A stretch of DNA of 64,000 bases from Leclercia adecarboxylata (GTDB lineage: Bacteria > Pseudomonadota > Gammaproteobacteria > Enterobacterales > Enterobacteriaceae): NCBI RefSeq assembly GCF_023639785.1, contig NZ_CP098325.1:4154001-4218000 (forward strand), given 5' to 3'. Positions 18,779-30,059 of this stretch are shown in pieces (positions within the stretch are counted from its first letter, which is position 1; each line of letters starts with the position of its first letter). A model generated the notes under the pieces. The model saw only the letters and a program-made list of their open reading frames with translations, made no database searches and was not told the DNA's origin. Position numbers and translations under genes: made by a program.

Positions 18779-19416
18779 TAGCCCCGGCCGAGACGCATTT
18801 CACGTTCAGCTTCAGTCAGAGAAGCCAGGAAAGAGTCGCGTTCAAATACGCGCGTCATGTAGCCTTTCAGCTCTTTCGCGCCCGGACCGCTGAATTCAAC
18901 GCCCATCGTTGGCAAACGCCACAGCAGCGGAGCCAGGTAGCAGTCCACCAGGCTGAACTCGTCGCTCAGGAAGAATGGCCGCTGACCGAATACCGGTGCA
19001 ATAGCCAGCAGCTCTTCACGCAGCTGTTTACGTGCAGCATCGGCTTCTGAAGAAGAACCGTTAGTAATAACGTTCATCAGCGTATACCAGTCTTTCTCGA
19101 TACGCTGCATGTACAGACGGCTTTCCCCACGCGCAACCGGATAGACCGGCATCAGCGGCGGATGCGGGAAACGCTCATCCAGGTATTCCATAATGATACG
19201 GGATTCCCACAGGGTCAGCTCACGATCCACCAGCGTCGGCACGCTCTGGCTTGGATTGAGATCGATCAGATCCTGAGGCGGGTTATCCTTTTCCACATGC
19301 TCGATCTCAAAACTGACACCCTTCTCGGCCAGCACGATACGAACCTGATGGCTATAAATGTCAGTAGGACCAGAAAACAGCGTCATTACCGAACGTTTGT
19401 TGGCAGCGACAGCCAT
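18778..19416 (-). CDS. sspA: Stringent starvation protein A, RNA polymerase-associated
   Basis: 212-residue GST-fold protein that binds RNA polymerase and acts as a transcription factor in stationary phase and acid tolerance in E. coli. The N-terminal thioredoxin-like domain has MTLFSGPTDIYSHQVRIVLAEKG, and NPSQSVPTLVDRELTLWES is the GST-like cis-Pro region. The C-terminal helical domain follows. It lacks an obvious catalytic Ser/Tyr for glutathione chemistry, as in the E. coli protein. GGAGG precedes the ATG by 6 bases. It is co-transcribed with sspB, which begins at its stop codon. Confidence 0.96.
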   Translation of the reverse strand: MAVAANKRSVMTLFSGPTDIYSHQVRIVLAEKGVSFEIEHVEKDNPPQDLIDLNPSQSVPTLVDRELTLWESRIIMEYLDERFPHPPLMPVYPVARGESRLYMQRIEKDWYTLMNVITNGSSSEADAARKQLREELLAIAPVFGQRPFFLSDEFSLVDCYLAPLLWRLPTMGVEFSGPGAKELKGYMTRVFERDSFLASLTEAEREMRLGRG

Positions 19417-19670
19417 GAAAACCTCCAGGTATATTCAGAATTTTTACTGCTACCAGCCATACAGGCCAGCCAGATGTTTTATTGCCCATCCCAGGGAATT
19501 CTTACTCTTGTTCAAAAAGAGAACAAAAATCGAGCATTCACCGTTATTTGGGCAGAAAAGTGGATGATAGTTTACCAGATTTTGCGACCTTTGTGGTGAG
19601 GGGATTCTGGAAATGCGGAAAAAGAGGTCAGAAAGGAAGTCTGCATGTGGATAAGCCAGGCGTTATCCAT
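19417..19670 (-). promoter_or_regulatory. sspA upstream region
   Basis: Non-coding gap between the rpsI terminator and sspA (the two operons run in the same direction). A ribosome-binding site for sspA is clear at 19422-19426. The remaining ~240 bases are moderately AT-rich and should hold the sspA promoter. I see no element I can name with confidence. Confidence 0.45.
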
Positions 19671-19697
19671 AAAAAAACCCGCCGAAGCGGGTTTTTC
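19671..19697 (-). terminator. Intrinsic terminator of rplM-rpsI
   Basis: Stem AAACCCGC / GCGGGTTT with a CGAA/TTCG tetraloop. On the minus strand it is followed by a run of seven U. It lies ~30 bases past the rpsI stop. Confidence 0.93.
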
Positions 19698-19728
19698 GCA
19701 AATTGTTGTCTGCCGAAGCAGAAACCAA

Positions 19729-20124
<396 letters not shown>

Positions 20125-20136
20125 CTATAATCCCGA

Positions 20137-20760
<624 letters not shown>

Positions 20761-20800
20761 CTAATTGTGATTTGAAGCGGGTTTTTCCGGGGTAAGGAAA

Positions 20801-20894
20801 GTGCGGTCTGGTGCCCTCACCCCCATCCCCTCTCCCACGGAAAACAGTGCGGTCTGATACCCTCACCCCCAGCCCCTCTCCCACAGGGAGAGGG
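20801..20894. repeat. Tandem two-copy intergenic repeat with hairpin
   Basis: Two direct copies of a 46-base unit (20801-20846 and 20847-20892) that start GTGCGGTCTG and contain CCCTCACCCCCA. The second copy is completed by a perfect 9-bp hairpin (CCCTCTCCC, ACA loop, GGGAGAGGG, 20874-20894); the first lacks the right arm. The same hairpin core recurs after aaeR at 34352-34374, so this is a dispersed intergenic element. It sits directly downstream of zapE and may serve as its 3' end. Confidence 0.85.
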
Positions 20895-20903
20895 TGGCTA
20901 TTA

Positions 20904-22028
20904 TTAAGGCATGTGTTCGCGCTTCAGGTACTCTTCGCTCTGCATCTCCTGCAGGCGTGACAGGCAACGCTGGAATTCAAACTTCAGCCGCTCCCCCTGA
21001 TAAACCTCATATAAAGGCACGGCGGCGCTCACCACCAGCTTGACGTGGCGTTCGTAAAACTCATCCACCAGCGCGATAAAGCGTCGGGCTTCGCTCTCCA
21101 TCAGCGTGGACATCACCGGCACATCGAACAGCATCACCGTATGGAACAGGCGCGAGAGTGCAATGTAGTCATGCTGGCTGCGGGCATCAACACAGAGGGT
21201 GGCAAACGACACGGCGAGGGTCTGGTTGACGACGCCCAGCGTTTGCAGCGGACGATGGTTTACCTCCAGCACCGGGGCATTACCCCGTTCCGCCCCGGCC
21301 AGCGCCAGCCACAGCTTATCCATCTGCTGCTGCGTCTCATCGTTTAACGGCGAAATCCACAGATGGGCCTGGGTCAGGGTGCGCAGACGATAGTCGACGC
21401 CGGCATCGACGTTCATGATGTCGCAATGCTCTTTAATCGCCGTGATAGCGGGCAGGAAACGGGCGCGTTGCAGTCCGTTACGGTAGAGTTCGTCCGGCGG
21501 AATGTTCGAGGTTGCCACCAGGGTAATCCCGCGGGCAAACAGCGCTTTCATTAATCCACCCAGCAGCATGGCGTCGGTAATGTCCGAGACAAAAAACTCA
21601 TCGAAGCACAGCACGTCGGTCTCGGCTTTGAAGCGTTCGGCGACGATGTCCAGCGGATCGCTCTGTCCCTGCAGGGCGGTCAGCTCTTCGTGCACCCGCA
21701 GCATAAAGCGGTGAAAGTGCAGGCGCTGCTTACGCGTGCCCGGCAGGCTCTGATAAAACAGATCCATCAGCCAGGTTTTACCGCGTCCGACGCCTCCCCA
21801 CATATATAAGCCGCGCACCGGCGTGACGCGCTGGGGCTCTTTTTTGCCCAGCAGCCGTCCAAATGCGGCTTTTAACCCACCAGAAGGGGCTGCTTCGGCT
21901 GGCGCGGTCGTCAGCGCATGCCAGATGCTGTCGAGACGACTTACCGCTTCACGCTGCACGTTATCTGGCTGATGGGAGCCCTCGCTTAAGGCCTCCTGGT
22001 AACGCGATGTTGGGGAGAGGTTCTGCAT
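20904..22028 (-). CDS. zapE: Cell division ATPase ZapE
   Basis: 374-residue AFG1-like P-loop ATPase that associates with the FtsZ ring under stress in E. coli. Walker A is GGVGRGKT (residues 78-85) after the LYMW strand. Walker B is VLCFDEFFV, and the sensor region LVATSNIPPDELY follows. The C-terminal part closes with the helix-rich QGERLKFEFQRCLSRLQEM. It is divergent from zapG (190-base gap). In E. coli the pair was known as yhcM/yhcB. Confidence 0.95.
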   Translation of the reverse strand: MQNLSPTSRYQEALSEGSHQPDNVQREAVSRLDSIWHALTTAPAEAAPSGGLKAAFGRLLGKKEPQRVTPVRGLYMWGGVGRGKTWLMDLFYQSLPGTRKQRLHFHRFMLRVHEELTALQGQSDPLDIVAERFKAETDVLCFDEFFVSDITDAMLLGGLMKALFARGITLVATSNIPPDELYRNGLQRARFLPAITAIKEHCDIMNVDAGVDYRLRTLTQAHLWISPLNDETQQQMDKLWLALAGAERGNAPVLEVNHRPLQTLGVVNQTLAVSFATLCVDARSQHDYIALSRLFHTVMLFDVPVMSTLMESEARRFIALVDEFYERHVKLVVSAAVPLYEVYQGERLKFEFQRCLSRLQEMQSEEYLKREHMP

Positions 22029-22218
22029 GATCTTATTGTTATTCCTTCAATTAATACCCGTCAGACTGCTCGGTTGACGAAAAAAAGGCCGTTCTACAGT
22101 ACGCGATGATGCGGCGGGATTCCACTTCTAAGGAAATAGCGGTTATAGTGGCATAATCAGGCCCTGGCATGGAGCCGAGCCAATACCCTACGGAACCACA
22201 AGACAACGGGAGAAGTTC

Positions 22219-22617
22219 ATGACCTGGGAATATGCGCTAATTGGTTTAGTCGTCGGCATCGCTATCGGCGCCGTGGCCATGCGTTTTGGAAATCGCAAAT
22301 TGCGCCAGCAACAGGCGTTGCAGTACGAACTGGAAAAGAACAAGGCTGAACTGGAAGAGTATCGTGAAGAGCTGGTAAACCACTTTGCTCAGAGCGCCGA
22401 GTTGCTGGACAACATGGCTCATGATTATCGTCAGCTTTATCAGCACATGGCGAAAAGCTCCAGCAGCCTGCTGCCGGAGATGAGCGCGGAAAACAATCCG
22501 TTCCGCAACCGTCTGGCGGAATCTGAAGCCGGTAACGATCAGGCCCCGGTCCAGATGCCACGTGACTACTCCGAAGGCGCATCCGGCCTGCTGCGCGGTG
22601 GCGCAAAGCGCGATTAA
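22219..22617 (+). CDS. zapG: Cell envelope/division protein ZapG (YhcB)
   Basis: 132-residue inner-membrane protein of the DUF1043 family. One N-terminal membrane segment (WEYALIGLVVGIAIGAVAMRF) is followed by a long cytoplasmic coiled coil (about residues 28-80) and a disordered tail. E. coli YhcB interacts with division and elongation proteins and its loss gives shape and envelope defects. CGGGAGAAG precedes the ATG. It is a single-gene unit ended by a hairpin 22 bases downstream. Confidence 0.93.
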   Translation: MTWEYALIGLVVGIAIGAVAMRFGNRKLRQQQALQYELEKNKAELEEYREELVNHFAQSAELLDNMAHDYRQLYQHMAKSSSSLLPEMSAENNPFRNRLAESEAGNDQAPVQMPRDYSEGASGLLRGGAKRD

Positions 22618-22639
22618 TCGCACATCGAAAATAAATTTT

Positions 22640-22670
22640 ACGGGCGCAGCCCTTGCGCCCGTCCTTTCTT
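22640..22670 (+). terminator. Intrinsic terminator of zapG
   Basis: Perfect 9-bp stem ACGGGCGCA / TGCGCCCGT with a 5-base loop, followed by the pyrimidine tract CCTTTCTT. Confidence 0.85.
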
Positions 22671-22787
22671 CCTGACCCCAGCTATTATTTAGTCAAACAC
22701 CTCATTGTTCAGCGTTTTAAAATTCAATAACATCAGACTGTTTTAGGGCCGTTATTCCTTCATTCCAGGTTGCGAGAGCCAGCATAA

Positions 22788-24152
22788 ATGAACAAAAAAA
22801 ATCAGCTGTTGAGCGCGTTAGCATTGAGTATCGGGTTATCCCTGTCAGCCTCTTATCCGCTGGCCGCCGCACTCCCTACGCAGGTTCCGGGTCAGGCAGC
22901 GCTGCCGAGCCTGGCGCCGATGCTGGAAAAAGTCCTTCCCGCCGTAGTGAGCGTGCAGGTCGAAGGCACCGCCGTGCAGAGCCAGCGCATTCCGGAAGAG
23001 CTGAAAAAGTATTTTGGTGATGAAGCCCCTGACCAGGCGCAGCCTTTTGAAGGGCTGGGCTCGGGCGTGGTGATTGACGCCGCGAAGGGCTATGTCCTGA
23101 CCAATAATCACGTCATCAGCCATGCCGATAAAATCAGCGTGCTGATGAATGATGGCCGGGAGTTCGATGCGAAATTGATCGGCGGTGACGATCAGAGCGA
23201 CATCGCCCTGCTGCAGCTGCAGAACCCCACCGGCCTGACGCAAATTGCTATTGCTGACTCCGATAAACTGCGCGTGGGTGATTTCGCGGTGGCGGTGGGT
23301 AACCCCTTCGGCCTGGGCCAGACGGCCACCTCCGGCATCGTCTCTGCCCTGGGCCGCAGTGGTCTGAATCTCGAAGGGCTGGAGAACTTTATCCAGACCG
23401 ACGCCTCCATTAACCGGGGTAACTCCGGCGGCGCGCTGCTGAATCTCAACGGCGAGCTGATTGGTATTAACACCGCTATTCTCGCCCCGGGCGGCGGCAG
23501 CGTCGGGATTGGCTTTGCCATCCCCAGCAATATGGCCCGCACCCTGGCACAGCAGCTGATTGAGTTTGGCGAAGTGAAACGCGGCCTGCTGGGCATTAAA
23601 GGCACGGAAATGAGCGCGGATATCGCAAAAGCCTTCAACCTGAACGTGCAGCGCGGTGCCTTTGTCAGCGAAGTGTTGCCGAATTCCGGCTCTGCAAAAG
23701 CGGGCGTGAAATCCGGGGACGTCATCGTCAGTCTGAACGATAAACCGTTGAGCAGCTTTGCCGAGCTGCGCTCGCGCATTGCCACCACAGAGCCTGGCGC
23801 CACGGTTAAGCTCGGCATTTTGCGTGACGGAAAACCGTTGGATCTGCAGGTCACGCTGGATAAAAGCACCTCGTCCTCGGCCAGCGCAGAGATGATTGCG
23901 CCTGCGCTTCAGGGGGCGACCTTGAGTGACGGGCAGTTAAAAGACGGCACCAAAGGTATCACTCTTGATAGCGTTGAAAAGAGCAGCCCTGCCGCGCAGG
24001 CGGGTCTGCATGAGAATGATGTAATTATCGGGGTTAACCGCGTTCGCGTGCAGTCTATCGCCGAAATGCGCAAAGTGCTGGAAAGTAAACCCGGCGTAAT
24101 TGCCCTGCAGATCGTGCGCGGCAACGACACGCTCTACATTCTGCTGCGCTAA
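22788..24152 (+). CDS. degQ: Periplasmic serine endoprotease DegQ
   Basis: 454-residue HtrA-family protease. Its signal peptide ends near residue 28 (ASYPLAAALP). The trypsin-like domain carries the triad His108 (TNNHVIS), Asp138 (SDIALL) and Ser213 (GNSGGAL). Two PDZ domains follow (about 265-355 and 370-454). It degrades and chaperones misfolded periplasmic proteins. It lies 88 bases upstream of degS on the same strand. A 10-bp hairpin (24164-24192) without a U-run sits in between, so some read-through into degS is possible. Confidence 0.95.
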   Translation: MNKKNQLLSALALSIGLSLSASYPLAAALPTQVPGQAALPSLAPMLEKVLPAVVSVQVEGTAVQSQRIPEELKKYFGDEAPDQAQPFEGLGSGVVIDAAKGYVLTNNHVISHADKISVLMNDGREFDAKLIGGDDQSDIALLQLQNPTGLTQIAIADSDKLRVGDFAVAVGNPFGLGQTATSGIVSALGRSGLNLEGLENFIQTDASINRGNSGGALLNLNGELIGINTAILAPGGGSVGIGFAIPSNMARTLAQQLIEFGEVKRGLLGIKGTEMSADIAKAFNLNVQRGAFVSEVLPNSGSAKAGVKSGDVIVSLNDKPLSSFAELRSRIATTEPGATVKLGILRDGKPLDLQVTLDKSTSSSASAEMIAPALQGATLSDGQLKDGTKGITLDSVEKSSPAAQAGLHENDVIIGVNRVRVQSIAEMRKVLESKPGVIALQIVRGNDTLYILLR

Positions 24153-24240
24153 GCCTGCACCTGTCCGGACATCGCCCCGTGTGATGTCCGGATAAGTCAT
24201 GTTATGCTGCTTGCGTTCTCCCTTTAACGACGCCCGTATC

Positions 24241-25308
24241 ATGGTTTTGAAGCTAATTCGTTCGGTCGCCATCGGCCTGGTTGTAGGTGGCCTGTTACTG
24301 GCCGCAATGCCCTCTTTACGTCAGTTCAATCAGCTGGCTGCGCCGCAGTTCGACAGCGCTGATGAAACACCTGCCAGCTACAATCAGGCAGTACGCCGTG
24401 CCGCTCCTGCGGTGGTTAACGTCTATAACCGCGGGCTGAACAGCACCAGCCATAATCAGCTGGAGATCCGCACCCTCGGCTCCGGGGTGATCATGGATGA
24501 ACGCGGCTACATTATTACCAACAAACATGTTATCAACGATGCCGATCAGATCATCGTTGCGCTGCAGGATGGCCGCGTCTTTGAAGCCCTGCTTGTTGGC
24601 TCGGACAGCCTGACGGATCTGGCGGTTCTCAAGATTAACGCCACGGGCGGCCTGCCGGTAATCCCCATCAATCGTAAACGGACGCCGCATATCGGCGACG
24701 TAGTCCTGGCCATTGGTAACCCCTACAACCTTGGGCAAACCATTACCCAGGGGATTATCAGCGCCACCGGGCGTATCGGCCTGAACCCGTCCGGACGACA
24801 GAACTTCCTGCAAACCGATGCCTCCATCAACCACGGCAACTCCGGCGGCGCGCTGGTGAACTCGCTGGGCGAGCTGATGGGCATCAACACCCTGTCGTTT
24901 GATAAAAGCAACGACGGCGAAACCCCCGAGGGTATCGGCTTCGCGATCCCGTTCCAGCTGGCCAACAAGATTATGGACAAGCTGATTCGCGACGGGCGTG
25001 TGATCCGCGGCTACATTGGCATCGGCGGGCGTGAGATTGCTCCACTGCATGCACAGGGTGGCGGCATCGATCAGATTCAGGGGATCGTGGTTAACGAAGT
25101 CACCGCGGGCGGCCCGGCGGCGGAAGCAGGTATTAAGGTCAACGATGTAATCGTCTCGGTGAACGGTAAACCGGCGCTGTCAGCGCTGGAAACCATGGAC
25201 CAGGTGGCGGAGATCAGACCTGGCTCTATCATCCCGGTGGAAGTGATGCGTGATGATAAGAAACTGACCCTGCAGGTGACCATTCAGGAATACCCGGCCA
25301 CCAACTGA
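24241..25308 (+). CDS. degS: Inner-membrane stress-sensing protease DegS
   Basis: 355 residues, the E. coli length. An N-terminal membrane anchor (about residues 8-25) is followed by a periplasmic trypsin-like domain with His96, Asp126 and Ser201 (GNSGGAL), then one PDZ domain. DegS cuts RseA when unfolded outer-membrane porin C-termini bind its PDZ, starting the sigmaE response. I chose ATG 24241 (MVLKLIRS) over the in-frame ATG at 24199, which would put hydrophilic, Cys-rich residues before the anchor. The catalytic residue numbers then equal those of E. coli. Confidence 0.96.
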   Translation: MVLKLIRSVAIGLVVGGLLLAAMPSLRQFNQLAAPQFDSADETPASYNQAVRRAAPAVVNVYNRGLNSTSHNQLEIRTLGSGVIMDERGYIITNKHVINDADQIIVALQDGRVFEALLVGSDSLTDLAVLKINATGGLPVIPINRKRTPHIGDVVLAIGNPYNLGQTITQGIISATGRIGLNPSGRQNFLQTDASINHGNSGGALVNSLGELMGINTLSFDKSNDGETPEGIGFAIPFQLANKIMDKLIRDGRVIRGYIGIGGREIAPLHAQGGGIDQIQGIVVNEVTAGGPAAEAGIKVNDVIVSVNGKPALSALETMDQVAEIRPGSIIPVEVMRDDKKLTLQVTIQEYPATN

Positions 25309-25320
25309 GTCAGCAGGCAA

Positions 25321-25353
25321 TAAAAAAACCGGAGTCTATGCTCCGGTTTTTTA
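25321..25353. terminator. Bidirectional terminator between degS and mdh
   Basis: Stem AAAAAACCGGAG / CTCCGGTTTTTT around the loop TCTATG. A and T tracts on both sides let it end the convergent degS and mdh transcripts. Confidence 0.95.
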
Positions 25354-25376
25354 TTGCCCCGAGGGGAGTGCGTCGC

Positions 25377-27190
<1,814 letters not shown>

Positions 27191-27567
27191 TCCCCTTCCC
27201 TGCTGCCTTCGGCAGCGGGGAACCTTCTGCTCCCGCCGCGTTTTTCCCTACAATCTGTTATCTGTAATTTAACAAATAGTGCGATTTTCTGCCCAAATAC
27301 ATTCATGCAGTGAATGATAGACTCCCGGATCGCACGAATAATCAAAGTATCGCATCCCATTAATTTAATTAGAAATAACAGGATAACACCCACCTGAACC
27401 TCGATTTTTTATTCCCTGTGGTTATAAAAACGCTTGTTCTTAACACGTGATTACACAAGAAACAATTAGCATGGTATTAATTTTTGCCGTTATTAGTGTA
27501 TACTCGATTTTGTGATGAGGGTCACGAAACGAAGACCCCAGTAAAGAATATGACGAGGAAAAGAATC
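27191..27567 (+). promoter_or_regulatory. argR 3' hairpin and yhcN promoter region
   Basis: The stretch opens with a 12-bp hairpin (TTCCCTGCTGCC / GGCAGCGGGGAA, 27196-27222) that probably ends argR, although the T-run is poor. The rest is AT-rich. A TATACT -10-like hexamer lies near 27499, with a CRP-like sequence TGTGATGAGGGTCACG at 27511-27526 just downstream of it; bound protein there would repress. The yhcN ribosome-binding site GAGGAA is at 27555-27560. Confidence 0.55.
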
Positions 27568-27831
27568 ATGAAAATCAAAACTACCGTAGCCACTCTAAGC
27601 ATTCTGTCAGTTCTGTCTTTCGGTGCTTTTGCCGCCGATGCGATCAACGCCGATCAGGCTCAGTCTCGTGAATCTATCGGTACCGTTTCAATCGGTGCAA
27701 TCGGTACTTCGCCGATGGACATGAACCAGATGCTGAACAAAAAAGCACAAGAGCAGGGTGCCTCTTCCTACCGCGTGATCGAAGCGCGTACCGGTGACCA
27801 CTGGCATGCTACTGCTGAGCTGTACAAATAA
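27568..27831 (+). CDS. yhcN: YhcN-type small periplasmic stress protein (DUF1471), copy 1
   Basis: 87-residue BhsA/McbA/YhcN-family protein. The signal peptide MKIKTTVATLSILSVLSFGAFA is followed by a ~65-residue mature domain ending SYRVIEARTGDHWHATAELYK. E. coli YhcN has the same length and ending and is induced by acid and peroxide. I chose ATG 27568 because GACGAGGAA precedes it and it gives a proper signal peptide; the frame is open further upstream from 27484. A second copy lies 113 bases downstream on the same strand. Confidence 0.92.
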   Translation: MKIKTTVATLSILSVLSFGAFAADAINADQAQSRESIGTVSIGAIGTSPMDMNQMLNKKAQEQGASSYRVIEARTGDHWHATAELYK

Positions 27832-27944
27832 GTCGTACCGAGCATTACCCGAACTACCCGATATCTCTGTTCAACGGCACCAGGTATAAAAATAGCAGCA
27901 CAACCCTTCTTGCCGTTGAGCTTGCCCAGTAAGGAGTAAAGACT

Positions 27945-28208
27945 ATGAACACTAAATTAATCATCGCCGCAGGTTTAGCTTCCGTTCTCTCATTTGGTGC
28001 CAGCGCGGCTGTGCATCAGGTTAACGCGGAACAGGCACAAGGCCTGCAATCCCTCGGTAGCGTAGGCGTTACCGAAGTTGCTGGTTCGCCAATGGACGTG
28101 CGCCAGGCCCTGGCAGCAAAAGCGGAAAAAGCGGGTGCCAGTAGCTATCGCATTACCGAACTGAATACAGGCGACCACTGGCATGCCACGGCCGAGCTGT
28201 ACAAATAA
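27945..28208 (+). CDS. YhcN-type small periplasmic stress protein (DUF1471), copy 2
   Basis: Tandem paralogue of yhcN, also 87 residues. The signal peptide is MNTKLIIAAGLASVLSFGASA. The mature domain ends with the same GDHWHATAELYK block and keeps NAEQAQ...SLGSVGV and GASSYRI, while the middle has diverged. AAGGAG lies 8 bases before the ATG. The 113-base spacer has no strong terminator and includes TATAAAAATA, so it could be co-transcribed or have its own promoter. I do not recall a second copy here in E. coli K-12. The function is inferred from the family only. Confidence 0.88.
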   Translation: MNTKLIIAAGLASVLSFGASAAVHQVNAEQAQGLQSLGSVGVTEVAGSPMDVRQALAAKAEKAGASSYRITELNTGDHWHATAELYK

Positions 28209-28234
28209 ACCCTCGTCGTATTGATTTACGACTT

Positions 28235-28260
28235 GCCCCTGCTCCGCAGGGGCTTTTTTA
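28235..28260 (+). terminator. Intrinsic terminator of the yhcN pair
   Basis: Stem GCCCCTGC / GCAGGGGC with a three-base loop, followed by six T, 27 bases past the second yhcN stop. Confidence 0.95.
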
Positions 28261-28268
28261 TGCCTGCA

Positions 28269-28538
28269 CTAACGTACGTTAAAGCGAATCTGCCCTTCCA
28301 GCTCCTCTTCCGCCTCATCAAACAGCAGGATCAGCGCGCCAAAACGCCTGCGCAGCTTCTCCGGCAAATGGATAAATTCGATTTCAAGCGGTAGCGGCAA
28401 CTGGCTGCTGGTCACGATTTCCCACAGGGAGTCCAGATCCGTCACGCTCTCCTGTGCCATACCAAAGGTTCGTGAAAATTCACGGTAGAAGTCTTCCTGA
28501 CTGTCGATTTCGTCAAAATCAAACGTATAGATATTCAT
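28269..28538 (-). CDS. yhcO: Barstar-family protein YhcO
   Basis: 89-residue acidic cytoplasmic protein with the barstar fold signature ([29 protein letters not shown], and the acidic C-terminal helix [10 protein letters not shown]). Barstar inhibits the RNase barnase in Bacillus; no barnase-like gene is next to it here and the E. coli homologue has no known RNase target. It is convergent with the yhcN pair. The stop lies 9 bases past their terminator, and the start is 46 bases from the dehydrogenase stop, same strand. Confidence 0.92.
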   Translation of the reverse strand: MNIYTFDFDEIDSQEDFYREFSRTFGMAQESVTDLDSLWEIVTSSQLPLPLEIEFIHLPEKLRRRFGALILLFDEAEEELEGQIRFNVR

Positions 28539-28583
28539 TCCCAGCCACCCTGTCCAGGTGGGCGGCTTATGCCGCCCCGCCGA

Positions 28584-30038
28584 TTATAATCCCCCGATAT
28601 GCAGGGTTTTCACTTCCAGGAACTCCTCCAGTCCCAGTACTGACCCTTCGCGGCCCAGCCCCGACTCTTTCACCCCGCCAAAAGGCCCCAGTTCTGTGGA
28701 AACGGCGCATTCGTTAATCCCAATCATGCCGCTCTCAATGGCCTGAGAAACGCGGAACACCCGCTGCAGATTCTGAGTATAGAAATAGGCGGCCAGGCCA
28801 TATGGCGTATTGTTGGCGCGCTGAATGACCTCCTCTTCCGAGGTAAAGCGGAAGCAGGCCGCCACGGGTCCGAAGGTCTCTTCGCTGGCAAGCGCCATCC
28901 CTTCATGACAATCCCCCAGTACCGTCGGCTGCCAGAAATTTCCCCCCAAGGAATGAGCCTTGCCGCCCGCCAGTACTCTGGCCCCTTTAGCAACCGCATC
29001 CTCAACGTGCTCGCGCACTTTTTTTACCGCGGCAGCTTCAATCAGCGGCCCGACAACGGTGCCCTCTTCCAGACCATCCCCCACTTTTAAGTCGTTAACG
29101 GCCGCGGCGAGTTTGCTGACGAACTCGTCGTACACCGATTCCTGAATATAGAAACGGTTAACGCTGACGCAAACCTGACCCGCATTGCGGAATTTGTTGG
29201 CAATGGCCCCTTTCACCGCGGCATCAATATCGGCGTCGTCAAAGACGATATACGGCGCGTTACCGCCCAACTCCATCGAGACTTTTTTCATGGTCCCGGC
29301 AGCGTTGCGCATCAGGGTTTTGCCGACCGCCGTCGAACCGGTAAAGGAGATTTTGCGCACCTCAGGGCTGGACATGATCGCGTCGCTAATCTCAGCGGTA
29401 TTGCCCGCGACGGCGTTAAGCACGCCGTCCGGTACGCCCGCTTTTTTAGCCAGCGTCAGCAGCGCAAAAGCACTCAGCGGCGTGTTATTGGCCGGTTTTA
29501 TGACGCCGGTACAGCCGGCCGCCAGCGCCGGGCCCAGCTTGCGGGTCAGCATAGCCATGGGGAAGTTCCACGGAGTGATGGCTGCCACCACGCCAACAGG
29601 TTCGCGGGTGGCAAGAATGCGGGAGCCGGGTTTAACGGGTGGGATGATTTCGCCGTTAGCGCGTTTGGCCTCCTCGGCAAACCACTGGATAAAGCTCGCC
29701 GCGTACTCCACTTCCCCTTCCGCCTCTTTCAGCGGTTTGCCCTGCTCGGTGGTCATCAGTTGGCCAAGCCACTGCTTGTTTTCAATGATGAGTTCATACC
29801 AGCGGTAGAGTATGGCCGAACGCTCTTTTGCGGTTCTGGCACGCCAGGCCGGGAAGGCACGGCTCGCGGCGGCGATGGCCTCTTCGGTCTCTGTTTTACC
29901 TGCTTTTGCCACCTGAGCGATCACAGCCCCGGTAGACGGATTAAGTACATCGAATGTTGTATCGAGCGTTTTCCATACGCCATCGACTAAATATCCGGTC
30001 TGAAATAGCGCACTGTCCTGAAGAGCCTGGGTAGCCAT
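28584..30038 (-). CDS. NAD(P)-dependent aldehyde dehydrogenase, succinate-semialdehyde type
   Basis: 484-residue class I aldehyde dehydrogenase closest in pattern to GabD/SSADH. The general base is Glu256 (SMELGGNAP) and the nucleophile Cys290 (NAGQVCVSVNRFY). Cofactor-binding residues are in TPWNFPMAML, KPANNTPLSA (Lys181) and FTGSTAVGK. I chose ATG 30038 because GGGAGG precedes it; the TTG at 30050 overlaps that ribosome-binding site. It lies between yhcO and aaeB, where E. coli has no gene, with its own terminator-bounded promoter. The physiological aldehyde is unknown; succinate semialdehyde or a related product is likely, but I leave the symbol open. Confidence 0.85.
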   Translation of the reverse strand: MATQALQDSALFQTGYLVDGVWKTLDTTFDVLNPSTGAVIAQVAKAGKTETEEAIAAASRAFPAWRARTAKERSAILYRWYELIIENKQWLGQLMTTEQGKPLKEAEGEVEYAASFIQWFAEEAKRANGEIIPPVKPGSRILATREPVGVVAAITPWNFPMAMLTRKLGPALAAGCTGVIKPANNTPLSAFALLTLAKKAGVPDGVLNAVAGNTAEISDAIMSSPEVRKISFTGSTAVGKTLMRNAAGTMKKVSMELGGNAPYIVFDDADIDAAVKGAIANKFRNAGQVCVSVNRFYIQESVYDEFVSKLAAAVNDLKVGDGLEEGTVVGPLIEAAAVKKVREHVEDAVAKGARVLAGGKAHSLGGNFWQPTVLGDCHEGMALASEETFGPVAACFRFTSEEEVIQRANNTPYGLAAYFYTQNLQRVFRVSQAIESGMIGINECAVSTELGPFGGVKESGLGREGSVLGLEEFLEVKTLHIGGL

Positions 30039-30059
30039 GTATCCTCCCAATTCGGGTTT

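Noticed and set aside
20801..20894. Possible short CRISPR array
   Set aside because: Only two copies, directly abutting with no unique spacer, and no cas genes. It is an intergenic repeat.
24153..24240. degQ intrinsic terminator
   Set aside because: A good 10-bp stem is present (24164-24192), but no U-run follows, so I did not call a terminator.
28269..28538. YhcO as the antitoxin of a barnase-type toxin system
   Set aside because: Barstar fold is clear, but no barnase-like or other small toxin gene is adjacent; neighbours are an unrelated dehydrogenase and the yhcN pair.
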